From positions 1 through 64,000 of the forward strand of contig NZ_JAAALB010000016.1 in the NCBI RefSeq assembly GCF_009905545.1: DNA of 64,000 nucleotides, written 5' to 3'. Shown one piece after another: positions 35,140 to 43,081 of the stretch; position 1 is the first letter of the stretch; each line of letters opens with the position of its first letter. Below the pieces are notes generated by a model, which worked only from the letters and a program-made list of their open reading frames with translations, ran no database searches and was not told the origin of the DNA. This stretch comes from Cellulophaga sp. BC115SP. GTDB lineage: Bacteria > Bacteroidota > Bacteroidia > Cytophagales > Spirosomataceae. The position numbers and the translations under genes were made by a program.

Positions 35140-35970
35140 TTATTTTTCGTTATTTTTTATTTCTTTCACTGACTCCACGATTGACTCTTTTGTGTTTTCT
35201 AACTTCGCATCAGCACGTGCAAGTACTTTTTGAGGTTTAACACCAAGCTCGTTCCAATCCACTCCTTCTCCATTTTTAGCTCTTTTGAGTTGCTGCCAAA
35301 GTTTACCTAGTTTACTTGTTTTTCTATTACTTGCTTCTTCAACCCAACCTGGTCTTTCTGTACCTGGACCTGCGGGAGCTTCTACCATGCTTAGTACAAT
35401 CGTCTCAGCACCCTTAGGAGTAGTTTGCTCTGGAGTAGGTTCCATTACCAGCACGATAGTATTGTTAGTGGCTTTCGGCAATGGCAGAGGTGTTTCTTTC
35501 TGAGCTAATACTGGTTCTTGAGTATTTTTAGCCACTTCCATTAACTTATCAAAATGCTCTTTGACTGAGTTCTTGTGAGTGGTTTGTTTATTTATTTTAT
35601 TCAAACGTGGCTCTGCTTGTACTAAAGACTCTTCGATTTTATTTTCGCTATTACCCGTTTTCTCCAAGACTATTGATCTATTAGGTTGAGCTAGCTTGTC
35701 TTCTTTTGTTTTTGGAAGGCTATTTGCCGCTGCAACATTCGAACCTTCAACTTCTGGGTTTTTTATAGTAGTTTCCCACACTAAATACCCTACTGTTCCT
35801 AAGAGTAACACCACTGATGCGGCTCTTGCTACTTTCCACCACAGAGGTACTATTTTAGTTTCGTTTTGTTGTAATTTAGCTTGCAACTTATCCCATGCTT
35901 CTGGTCTAGGTTTGCGCTCATAATTTTGTAAACGTTCGTCAAATAGTTTATCTATATTATGCTTTTCCAT
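35140..35970 (-). CDS. Single-pass membrane protein, candidate anti-sigma factor
   Basis: 276 residues. The short cytoplasmic N-terminus (KLFDERLQNYERKPRPEAWDKLQAKL) is followed by one membrane helix at about 46-66 (AASVVLLLGTVGYLVWET), a low-complexity periplasmic stretch and a C-terminal segment KLGKLWQQLKRAKNGEGVDW with LGVKPQKVLARADAKL. There is no classic zinc-binding anti-sigma motif. Its position 8 bp after an ECF sigma gene and its topology make an anti-sigma role likely, but no sequence family is recognised with certainty. Confidence 0.6.
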   Translation of the reverse strand: MEKHNIDKLFDERLQNYERKPRPEAWDKLQAKLQQNETKIVPLWWKVARAASVVLLLGTVGYLVWETTIKNPEVEGSNVAAANSLPKTKEDKLAQPNRSIVLEKTGNSENKIEESLVQAEPRLNKINKQTTHKNSVKEHFDKLMEVAKNTQEPVLAQKETPLPLPKATNNTIVLVMEPTPEQTTPKGAETIVLSMVEAPAGPGTERPGWVEEASNRKTSKLGKLWQQLKRAKNGEGVDWNELGVKPQKVLARADAKLENTKESIVESVKEIKNNEK

Positions 35971-35978
35971 TTTGTCTG

Positions 35979-36551
35979 CTAATTAACTGTTGATTTTTGT
36001 TGAGCTATTGCATTTTGCAATATAACTCTAGCTCTTGATAATTGTGATTTAGAAGTACTCTCTGTTATTCCTAAAGATGCAGCTATTTCTGCGTGAGAAT
36101 AACCTTCGATGGCATACAAATTAAAAACGGTGCGATAACCTATAGGTAATGTTTCAATTAACTTCATCAAGTCATCGACTTCTAATTGTGTACTAAATTG
36201 TTCAGGTTCTGGTTCATAAAGGATGTTATCGTAGCTCATTTCAAGTTTTGCATTTTTCGTACGTCTCAAGTACATTAATGCTTCGTTCACCATGACTCTT
36301 CTAATCCATCCTTCAAAACTTCCTTCTAATTTGAAAGTATCTATTTTCTCAAAAACCTTTACAAAGCCCTCAATCATTATTTCTTCTGCTTCAAAATCAT
36401 CGTGTACGTATCTAAAACATACTCCAAGCATTCTGGAGGAGTATTTTTCATACACTCTTCGCTGAGCTTTGGGATCGCCTTTCTGACAGGCTTTGACCAG
36501 AGCTTCCTCGCTTTGAAAGAGTGATAAACCACCGAGTTGTAAAATTTTCAC
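35979..36551 (-). CDS. ECF-type RNA polymerase sigma factor
   Basis: 190 residues. Region 2 (CQKGDPKAQRRVYEKYSSRMLGVCFRYV..AEEIMIEGFVKVFEKI) and region 4 (LPIGYRTVFNLYAIEGYSHAEIAASLGITESTSKSQLSRAR) are intact. The start is GTG at 36551; no ATG lies close by. It heads a three-gene operon with a membrane protein and an outer-membrane protein, and is divergent from murI across about 150 bp. The regulon is unknown. Confidence 0.9.
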   Translation of the reverse strand: MKILQLGGLSLFQSEEALVKACQKGDPKAQRRVYEKYSSRMLGVCFRYVHDDFEAEEIMIEGFVKVFEKIDTFKLEGSFEGWIRRVMVNEALMYLRRTKNAKLEMSYDNILYEPEPEQFSTQLEVDDLMKLIETLPIGYRTVFNLYAIEGYSHAEIAASLGITESTSKSQLSRARVILQNAIAQQKSTVN

Positions 36552-36698
36552 GATAATTGTCTTGGTTTAGTTTTGTAATAGGTAGATGAAAAAGGTGCTA
36601 GAAAGGTTGCATGAGTTGTAATGAATTTTCAACTTTACGAAATTTTTTCTGAAAAACAGATTATATTTTCGGCAATTCCTTTTTACTCAACATTATTT

Positions 36699-37505
36699 AT
36701 GCATACATCCGCTCCAATTGGAATTTTTGATAGTGGTATTGGGGGACTCACCGTAGCGCATGCTGTTACGAGATTACTCCCAAACGAAAATATCATCTAC
36801 TTTGGTGATACTGCACATTTGCCTTATGGCGACAAGTCTGCGACAGCCATTCAGGCATATTCTATCAAAATTTGTAATGTTTTATTACAACAAAAATGTA
36901 AGGTAATTTTAATTGCTTGTAATTCGGCCTCGGCAGCTGCGTACGAATTAGTCAAGGAATATGTGGGTAGCAAGGCGAAAGTCATGAATGTAATTGACCC
37001 TGTGGTGGCTTTTCTTGGAGAAAATTATGCCAACAAAACCATTGGATTGATCGGTACCAAACAAACTGTAAACTCCAATATTTACAGAAAAAAGATAGAC
37101 TTTCTTGAAAAAGGAATTACGCTAAAGTCTTTGGCGACGCCACTTTTAGCACCTATGATTGAAGAAGGTTTTTTTAATCATAACATATCTGAAAGTATTA
37201 TTAACGAATACCTCCAAAATGCTACCTTAGACGATATTGAAGCATTGATTTTGGGTTGTACTCATTATCCTCTCATCAAAAAACAGATTAATCAATACTA
37301 TAATGGAAAAGTAACTGTATTGGACACTTCTGAAATTGTAGCAAAATCACTCTATGACTATTTAGAAAGTAGTCATTTGCTCAATGAAATGAATGCTCAT
37401 ATTCGTCACTTTTATGTTTCTGATTATACCCAATCATTTGAAACTTCTACAAAAATATTTTTTGGAGAACAGATTCGACTTCAACACTACCCTCTTTGGG
37501 AATAG
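36699..37505 (+). CDS. murI: Glutamate racemase
   Basis: 268 residues from the ATG at 36699 (MHTSAPIGIFDSGIGGLTVA), which is the conserved N-terminus; an ATG 78 bases upstream would add an unlikely leader. The two catalytic cysteines lie in IACNSASA and LGCTHYPL, and FGDTAHLPYG is the substrate loop. It makes D-glutamate for peptidoglycan. It is monocistronic and ends in a strong shared terminator. Confidence 0.95.
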   Translation: MHTSAPIGIFDSGIGGLTVAHAVTRLLPNENIIYFGDTAHLPYGDKSATAIQAYSIKICNVLLQQKCKVILIACNSASAAAYELVKEYVGSKAKVMNVIDPVVAFLGENYANKTIGLIGTKQTVNSNIYRKKIDFLEKGITLKSLATPLLAPMIEEGFFNHNISESIINEYLQNATLDDIEALILGCTHYPLIKKQINQYYNGKVTVLDTSEIVAKSLYDYLESSHLLNEMNAHIRHFYVSDYTQSFETSTKIFFGEQIRLQHYPLWE

Positions 37506-37517
37506 GGCTATGTTTAA

Positions 37518-37575
37518 CATTCAAATAACAAAAAATCCTGTCTCGTTCGAGACAGGATTTTTTGTTATTTGAATG
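37518..37575. terminator. Very long perfect hairpin, bidirectional terminator
   Basis: A 58-bp inverted repeat with 28-bp perfect arms and a 2-nt centre (…CTGTCTCG-TT-CGAGACAG…), with A and T runs inside the stem. It lies between the convergent murI and cox-locus genes. Its right arm contains the last codons and the stop codon of the small CxxC protein gene. Confidence 0.92.
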
Positions 37576-37834
37576 CTTGCTTCAATTTTTGACGCATAAT
37601 ATCTTTCGGACTTAAGCCTTGGTTGGAAGTTCGCCACCAAAGAAAACCAATGACCATTGCTAGCATATAGGGCACCGACAAGAGGTATAAAATGCCCATA
37701 TTAAGGTTAGAAGCAATTTGGCTTCTTCCATTCGATACGGTACTTTCCACTACCGAACGGCACATAGCACATTGAGCAAAACTCATGGTAGTCGAAACTA
37801 CACTTAGCAATAAAACGAATAATACCTTTTTCAT
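37565..37834 (-). CDS. Small secreted/membrane CxxC protein of the oxidase locus
   Basis: 89 residues: signal peptide (VLFVLLLSVVSTTMSFAQ), then CAMC just after the predicted cleavage point, and a second hydrophobic helix (LYLLSVPYMLAMVIGFLWW). I recognise no named family. It is the last gene of the respiratory locus, 10 bp after the DUF420 gene. The exported Cys-x2-Cys close to the membrane and its position beside SCO suggest a part in copper delivery or thiol handling during oxidase assembly; this is inference. The stop codon lies within the terminator stem. Confidence 0.7.
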   Translation of the reverse strand: MKKVLFVLLLSVVSTTMSFAQCAMCRSVVESTVSNGRSQIASNLNMGILYLLSVPYMLAMVIGFLWWRTSNQGLSPKDIMRQKLKQAFK

Positions 37835-37844
37835 AAAACTTGAA

Positions 37845-38384
37845 TTATTGGTAATATGGAGAAATCATCAAGTAAACTATAACTCCTGTTACTGAAACAT
37901 AAAGCCATAGTGGGAATGCCCATTTGACAACTTTTTTATGCTCAGCAATTTGATTGCTCAATGCAAAATATACTGCTTTGAGAACAAACCAAACTACCCC
38001 TACAGATAATAAAATATGGGTAAGTAGGAAAAAATAGTAAATGGGACGTAACAAACCTTCGCCTCCATAAGGAGTTGAATCATTTGAAATATGATATAAG
38101 ATATAAAGTACCAAAAACAAGGCTCCTTGTACAAAAGAAAGCATCATCATTTTGCGATGCCCTTCAAGGTTTTGTTTTTTAATATACGAATACCCTAATA
38201 TGAGTGTAATGGAAGTTGTGGTATTCAAGATGCCTATTACATGAGGCAATATTTTTGTCCAACTTCCTAAATCAATTTTTTGACGAATACCTATTAAGAG
38301 TGCAACCGCAACTGGAATGGCGATAGCAAGGACATTGACGATTTTGTCGTTCTTCTTATCCTTCTGAATCGAGAAAGATGCCAT
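37845..38384 (-). CDS. DUF420 membrane protein (oxidase assembly, CtaM-like)
   Basis: 179 residues with about five membrane helices and the family pattern (LNTTTSITLILGYSYIKKQNLEGHRKMMMLSFVQG read in parts, then HILLSVGVVWFVLKAVYFAL). DUF420/CtaM proteins are needed for maturation of haem-copper oxidases in some bacteria. It lies between the SCO gene (50 bp upstream) and the small CxxC protein (10 bp downstream), in the inner membrane. Confidence 0.85.
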   Translation of the reverse strand: MASFSIQKDKKNDKIVNVLAIAIPVAVALLIGIRQKIDLGSWTKILPHVIGILNTTTSITLILGYSYIKKQNLEGHRKMMMLSFVQGALFLVLYILYHISNDSTPYGGEGLLRPIYYFFLLTHILLSVGVVWFVLKAVYFALSNQIAEHKKVVKWAFPLWLYVSVTGVIVYLMISPYYQ

Positions 38385-38434
38385 GTTTTAGTGGATTATC
38401 TATTAAGTTTTGTTTATTGATATAACTTCAATAA

Positions 38435-39169
38435 TTACTTTTCTGTTTCGTAAATTTTTTGAAGTACTTTAATTTCCAACATCAACCGATCTACGTCTTT
38501 CTTATCTGTTCCGTCATAAAATCCTCGGATATACCCTTCTTTATCAACAAGAATCAACTTCTCTGAATGAATAAAAGTCTCATCAGGTGTTTTCACAGCT
38601 TTATCATACTCCGAAGCATCTGCCACAGGAATATAATATCCTTTTACTGCCAATGGGTATAATTGCTGACGCGTACCTGTCAAAAAGTGCCATTTCCCTG
38701 GAATAGCGTCATATTGCTTGGCATATTCTCGCAACATTTCGGGTGTATCATGAGAAGGATCCACTGTGAACGAGGCAAACTCTACATCTTTATCTTGCCC
38801 AAAAGTATCTTGAACCCTTGTCAACTGAGTAGACATTTTGGGGCAAATAGAAGTACATCTTGTAAAGAAGAAATCGGCTACATAAATCTTTCCTGCCAGT
38901 TGTTTATTTGTAAATGGTTTACCTTCCTCATTAGTCAATGTCCAATTGGGAATGGTATGAAAAACTGTATCCATTTCGGGTTCATCCCATTTTGGATTAG
39001 GGTTTTTCTTCATTTTAATATAACCTGTAGTTGAATCTATCACAGGAATCAACTTGGGGAGTTTGTAATGGTTTTCACCAAAACCTCTCAAGAATAAAAA
39101 AATTAAAGCTGGAACCGCTAATGCTACGATTAGAATTCCAGCTTTGATACCTTTTTGCATATTTATCAT
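38435..39169 (-). CDS. SCO1/SenC-family copper chaperone
   Basis: 244 residues: an N-terminal membrane anchor (AGILIVALAVPALIFLFL) and a thioredoxin-like SCO domain with the copper-binding FFFTRCTSICPKMS (CxxxC) and a late histidine in DETFIHSEKLILVD. It delivers copper to the CuA site of oxidase subunit II. Start at ATG 39169 or the ATG three codons on (39160); both keep the anchor. It is preceded by a terminator-like hairpin, so it may have some transcription of its own. Confidence 0.92.
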   Translation of the reverse strand: MINMQKGIKAGILIVALAVPALIFLFLRGFGENHYKLPKLIPVIDSTTGYIKMKKNPNPKWDEPEMDTVFHTIPNWTLTNEEGKPFTNKQLAGKIYVADFFFTRCTSICPKMSTQLTRVQDTFGQDKDVEFASFTVDPSHDTPEMLREYAKQYDAIPGKWHFLTGTRQQLYPLAVKGYYIPVADASEYDKAVKTPDETFIHSEKLILVDKEGYIRGFYDGTDKKDVDRLMLEIKVLQKIYETEK

Positions 39170-39191
39170 GCTTTATACTTGAATAAAATAC

Positions 39192-39212
39192 AGGCTGGCA
39201 TTTTGCCAGCCT
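39192..39212 (-). terminator. Hairpin between oxidase subunit IV and SCO genes
   Basis: A perfect 9-bp stem AGGCTGGCA / TGCCAGCCT with a 3-nt loop is followed on the minus strand by GTATTTTATTC. It could terminate part of the transcription coming from the oxidase genes. Confidence 0.65.
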
Positions 39213-39229
39213 ACCTTTATTGCTAATGA

Positions 39230-39547
39230 TCAATACAAGTGACCGCCTTCGAAAAGTAATGCAGTCAACAACCATACAACGAAAATAACTGGAAGTAAAA
39301 TCATCCAAATCAAAGTTTTTACTTCGTGTTTTAAGTGCATGAATTCGCCAATGATATAAAATGCTTTTACAATAGTCATTCCGGCAAATATTGCTACACG
39401 AAGACCGTTTGCAGGCATTGTAAATGCGATAATGAATTCAATCGCAGTCAAAATCAAAAGAATCCAGAATGTTTTCCAGATAGCGCCAGTCTGAGCTGGT
39501 GGAATTACTTTTTCCTCAGTTGCGTGAGAGTGTGAATGTGATGCCAT
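39230..39547 (-). CDS. Cytochrome c oxidase subunit IV family protein
   Basis: 105 residues from ATG 39547 (MASHSHSHATEEK); an upstream ATG would add 12 residues with no homologous look. Three membrane helices in the pattern of bacterial COX4 proteins (TFWILLILTAIEFIIAF, AGMTIVKAFYIIGEFMHLKHE, IWMILLPVIFVVWLLTALLFEG). It is an accessory subunit of the aa3 oxidase. It lies 71 bp after the subunit III gene, with a 14-bp hairpin in that gap. Confidence 0.88.
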   Translation of the reverse strand: MASHSHSHATEEKVIPPAQTGAIWKTFWILLILTAIEFIIAFTMPANGLRVAIFAGMTIVKAFYIIGEFMHLKHEVKTLIWMILLPVIFVVWLLTALLFEGGHLY

Positions 39548-39576
39548 AATTTCAGAGATATTTTCAAAAATATATG

Positions 39577-39605
39577 ATGTCATGGATAAATTTTATCCAT
39601 GACAT
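39577..39605 (-). other. Intercistronic hairpin, subunit III / subunit IV
   Basis: A perfect 14-bp stem (ATGTCATGGATAAA and complement) around a single-base loop, between two co-oriented oxidase genes. There is no clear U-tract, so a processing or stability element is as likely as a terminator. Confidence 0.55.
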
Positions 39606-39618
39606 TTTCTCATAAAGA

Positions 39619-40374
39619 CTAAACCAGATAGAAGAATGTAAATACGAATACCCATACAAGGTCTACAAAGTGCCAGTAAAGACCTACTTTCTCTACCATT
39701 TCGTAGTGACCACGACGATCATATAAACCTGTAGCAGTGTTGAAGAACACCATGATAATCAAAATTACACCTGAAAACACGTGAGTTCCGTGGAAACCTG
39801 TGATAAAGAAGAACAAGTCAGCAAATGCTGGAGGACCGTAAGGGTTTTCGGTAAGATTAGCCCCAACGATTGGATTACCCAAAGCATCTTTTGCTGCTTT
39901 TGCTAAGTCGTGAGGACCAGCAATGAAGTGAGACCATTCCCAAGCTTGAGAACCTAAGAAAGTAAAACCACCGATAATTGTCCACAACAACCATTTTTCA
40001 ACAGCAGCACGGTCGCCTCTGTGACCAGCTTCTACTGCCAATACCATTGTTACAGAACTAAAAATCAAGATGAATGTCATAATACCAACAAACACCAATG
40101 GAGCTTCGCCGTGGAAGAATGGCATCGCCTCGAATACTTTCTCAGGGATAGGCCAGTGAGTCGTAGCGAAGTAGAACTTTTCGTGAGCGCCTGTCCAAGC
40201 AGGTTGACTAAAACGGATCATTCCGTAAGAGACCAACAACGCTGAGAATGTAAAAGTATCTGAAAGCAAGAAGAACCACATCATTAGTTTTCCATAGCTC
40301 GCTTTCAAAGGTTCTGAACCACCCGCCCATGTCAGTTTCTCAGGAACAGCAGGTGCTGCGTGAATTGAAGACAT
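39619..40374 (-). CDS. Cytochrome c oxidase subunit III
   Basis: 251 residues, a COX3-family protein with about six membrane helices; typical features are MWFFLLSDTFTFSALLVSYGM, FLGSQAWEWSHFI and the C-terminal GFHGTHVFSGVILIIMV and YWHFVDLVWVFVFTFFYLV. It stabilises the aa3 oxidase and its proton uptake. It is one of two unequal subunit III genes; the other lies 56 bp upstream. Confidence 0.93.
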   Translation of the reverse strand: MSSIHAAPAVPEKLTWAGGSEPLKASYGKLMMWFFLLSDTFTFSALLVSYGMIRFSQPAWTGAHEKFYFATTHWPIPEKVFEAMPFFHGEAPLVFVGIMTFILIFSSVTMVLAVEAGHRGDRAAVEKWLLWTIIGGFTFLGSQAWEWSHFIAGPHDLAKAAKDALGNPIVGANLTENPYGPPAFADLFFFITGFHGTHVFSGVILIIMVFFNTATGLYDRRGHYEMVEKVGLYWHFVDLVWVFVFTFFYLV

Positions 40375-40430
40375 CTTTTTTACTTTTTTGGTTAAATATT
40401 AATTACTAGATTATCAATTACCGTTAAAAA

Positions 40431-41027
40431 TTAACGATTAAAATACAAGAAAAAGAACAAATACAACCACAGTCCATCAAGGAAGTGCCAATAGGTAGCA
40501 CAAAGTTGTATGCGTGTTAGGTTGTTAGAGTTGATACTTAATCTGAAAGATGACACTAACGAGAATAACAGTACAACCAAACCTGAGATAATATGCAACC
40601 CGTGGATACCAACAAAAACGTAAATCCAAGAAGATGCAACATCACTTCCAGAGAAGTGCAATTGGTTTTTTACAAGGTCTGAAAAGCCATACCATTGCAT
40701 AAACAAAAAGGCCATCCCAAATGCAAAAGTAATAGAAATTGCTATTTTGAGTGTATTGAAGTTATCTTTTTTTGCTGCCTTTACTGCCAAATGCATAAAC
40801 GCACTACTTACTACTAACACACCTGTAGAATACAGGAAAATATTTGGTAAGTCAAATTCATGCCAATTTCCTTCTGCTTTTCTTACTAAATATCCCGAAG
40901 TCCAACCAGCAAACATCATTGTAATTGATGCAATTGCAAGCCATAGCATAAACTTCTTAGGGTTCATCGACATAGTTTTTACAGGTTCTTCACCCATGTC
41001 TATATCTTTCAAGTGTTCTTGTGTCAT
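40431..41027 (-). CDS. Cytochrome c oxidase subunit III, shorter paralogue
   Basis: 198 residues with about five membrane helices: MLWLAIASITMMFAGWTSGYLVRK at the start, GIHGLHIISGLVVLLFSLV and CATYWHFLDGLWLYLFFFLYF at the end. The E/H pattern of COX3 is kept but the protein is about 50 residues shorter than its neighbour, and the two are not close copies. Paired subunit III genes are usual in Bacteroidota aa3 loci. It lies between ctaB and the longer subunit III gene. Confidence 0.9.
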   Translation of the reverse strand: MTQEHLKDIDMGEEPVKTMSMNPKKFMLWLAIASITMMFAGWTSGYLVRKAEGNWHEFDLPNIFLYSTGVLVVSSAFMHLAVKAAKKDNFNTLKIAISITFAFGMAFLFMQWYGFSDLVKNQLHFSGSDVASSWIYVFVGIHGLHIISGLVVLLFSLVSSFRLSINSNNLTRIQLCATYWHFLDGLWLYLFFFLYFNR

Positions 41028-41072
41028 TATATTAAGTTTTTGCTTGTTGTTTCTCTCTAAATATTTTACAGG

Positions 41073-41960
41073 CTATACCTTATCCATCAAAAAGGCAATT
41101 TGAACGATAGGGAGATAAATAAACGAGCCGAACATCATCATCAATGCAGATTTATCCGTTGGCTTCATCATTAAGTAAAAGGTTTGAGATAAAAACAATA
41201 CTCCACAAAGTACCGCAATCATAGCGGAATTAACACCAGCCATACCAAGCATATAAGGAACAAAGCCACATGGTACCAAAAAGATGGTATAGATCATAAT
41301 GGTGATTGCTGTTCGCAGATCTTTGTGTCCATTGTTCGGAAGCATTTTAAATCCTGCTTTTTGATAATCTTCATCAGCGACCCATGCAATTGCCCAAAAG
41401 TGAGGAAATTGCCAGAAAAACTGGATGGCAAACAAAATGCCAGGCTCCAAGCCAAAGTGGTTTGTAGCTGCAATCCAGCCAATCATCGGAGGAAATGCCC
41501 CTGGAATTGCTCCTACAAATACAGAAATGGGACCAACTCTTTTGAGAGGAGTATATACAAATCCATATAAAATAAATGAAAGAACGCCAATGACCCCTGC
41601 TTTGAAGTTGAACTCAAAAAACAATATATAGCTTGATAGCAATAGCAAAATCAAACAATATATCGAAGCTTCTTTGACAGATAATCGCCCTGTTGGAAGT
41701 GGTCGACCTGCTGTACGTTTCATGAGTTTATCTAACTCAATTTCTTTAACTTGATTGACAATATTCGCAGCTCCTGTAATAAGAAAACCTGCTAAACTTA
41801 TCAAAATTAATCGTTCCCAATCGATTCTTTCTACTGCAAGTGAATAACCAAATGCTCCAGAGAATGCTACTAAGAATGATAATCTAAACTTTAATAACTC
41901 ATAATATGCTTTTACCTTACCAGCAGTACCTATTGAGATGTTTTCGTTTGTGGTAACCAT
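41073..41960 (-). CDS. ctaB: Protoheme IX farnesyltransferase (haem O synthase)
   Basis: 295 residues, UbiA-type prenyltransferase with about nine membrane helices. The two Asp-rich regions are ANIVNQVKEIELDKLMKRTAGRPLP (read as NxxxDxxxxR) and the second near DEDYQKAGFKMLP. It farnesylates haem B to haem O for the aa3 oxidase. It lies 18 bp after ctaA, so the two haem A steps are translated together. Confidence 0.94.
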   Translation of the reverse strand: MVTTNENISIGTAGKVKAYYELLKFRLSFLVAFSGAFGYSLAVERIDWERLILISLAGFLITGAANIVNQVKEIELDKLMKRTAGRPLPTGRLSVKEASIYCLILLLLSSYILFFEFNFKAGVIGVLSFILYGFVYTPLKRVGPISVFVGAIPGAFPPMIGWIAATNHFGLEPGILFAIQFFWQFPHFWAIAWVADEDYQKAGFKMLPNNGHKDLRTAITIMIYTIFLVPCGFVPYMLGMAGVNSAMIAVLCGVLFLSQTFYLMMKPTDKSALMMMFGSFIYLPIVQIAFLMDKV

Positions 41961-41978
41961 TTGTTACTTGACGTTCGT

Positions 41979-42941
41979 TTACGCCGTTTCCTTTTGAAAT
42001 ACTTTTTCAGAATTGAGCAACAATAAGATTACAAATTGTAATCCAAGTGCTACAATCGCTAGTGTTAAGTGTACAGGTTGAATATAAGCTGGTACACTGA
42101 AGTACGCCATTGCGGCGCCTGATACAATTTCAACAATCACCAATAGTACTAATGCTTTGAAAAACTTATAAAGAATTCCTTCTACTTGAATATTCTTTTT
42201 TAACTGAATAATCAAATACACATGCAAACCTAGCAATACTAATGAGAAAGAGCGATGTATGTAAAAAGACAAACCTAATTGTTCTATCCAAGTAGAGCGG
42301 TCGTAACCAAAAATAGGGTTTGCAATAATTTTATCGATAGCTTCTCTAACCTGTGTTCCAATCAATACCTGAGCGGTTGACAATATCAAAAGAAGTAATA
42401 ATATCTTATTTAAAGTGGGCTTATTTGTAACTTTTTCAGTTTCGATAACTTCAGACCACGCTCTTGCAATAGAATAAAGTAGCACAAATACTACTAAAAT
42501 TGCCAATAACATGTGTGCTGTAACAACACCAGGTTTTAAAAACGAGTCAACTACAAATTTACCTAATGCAGCATTTGCACCAATCAAGATTACCGATAAG
42601 AATGATAAGAAAATCAATTTTTTATCTCTTTTACGATAACTAAACGAAGCTACAAATACGCCAAAAACTACAATACCTGTAAACGCACCTACCAATCTGT
42701 TCACATATTCAATCCATGTTTTTACAGAATTAAACTCCACCTCTCCGTGAAGTTTCTCAGCATAAATTTCCTGATAATTAGGAGGCAACTGACTTACCTC
42801 TGTGGGAGGAACCCACATGCCAAAACACTTTGGCCAGTCCGGACAACCCATTCCCGACCCCGTGCTTCTTACAATACCTCCTGCTAATACTAATAAGTAA
42901 ATCGAGACGATTGTAACAAGACCAAGCTTACGGAACCACAT
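41979..42941 (-). CDS. ctaA: Haem A synthase (COX15/CtaA family)
   Basis: 320 residues with eight membrane helices. The N-terminal part has RSTGSGMGCPDWPKCFG with the conserved cysteine pair; His residues lie in EKLHGEVEF and the helix starts VTAHMLLAILVV, SFYIHRSFSLVLLGLH and QPVHLTLAIVALG. It oxidises haem O to haem A. It is preceded by an 18-bp hairpin that separates it from ctaD. Confidence 0.93.
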   Translation of the reverse strand: MWFRKLGLVTIVSIYLLVLAGGIVRSTGSGMGCPDWPKCFGMWVPPTEVSQLPPNYQEIYAEKLHGEVEFNSVKTWIEYVNRLVGAFTGIVVFGVFVASFSYRKRDKKLIFLSFLSVILIGANAALGKFVVDSFLKPGVVTAHMLLAILVVFVLLYSIARAWSEVIETEKVTNKPTLNKILLLLLILSTAQVLIGTQVREAIDKIIANPIFGYDRSTWIEQLGLSFYIHRSFSLVLLGLHVYLIIQLKKNIQVEGILYKFFKALVLLVIVEIVSGAAMAYFSVPAYIQPVHLTLAIVALGLQFVILLLLNSEKVFQKETA

Positions 42942-43020
42942 AAATTTAAAATTGGATTTTAGATTGAATCAAAAGAATCAAATCTTGAAAAAGTATAATT
43001 GGGTAATTCCCAAAAATGAA

Positions 43021-43065
43021 TTTGAGAATGTAGAGTGTAGATTTTCCACACTCTACATTCTCAAA
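43021..43065 (-). terminator. Hairpin between ctaD and ctaA
   Basis: An 18-bp perfect stem (TTTGAGAATGTAGAGTGT and complement) with a 9-nt loop, 17 bp after the ctaD stop on the minus strand. Only a short T-run follows, so it may reduce rather than stop transcription into ctaA. Confidence 0.65.
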
Positions 43066-43081
43066 TCAATATATGCAGTTA

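Noticed and set aside
39619-41027. Two adjacent subunit III genes as a recent tandem duplication
   Set aside because: The proteins differ in length and sequence throughout, and paired subunit III genes are normal in this type of locus.
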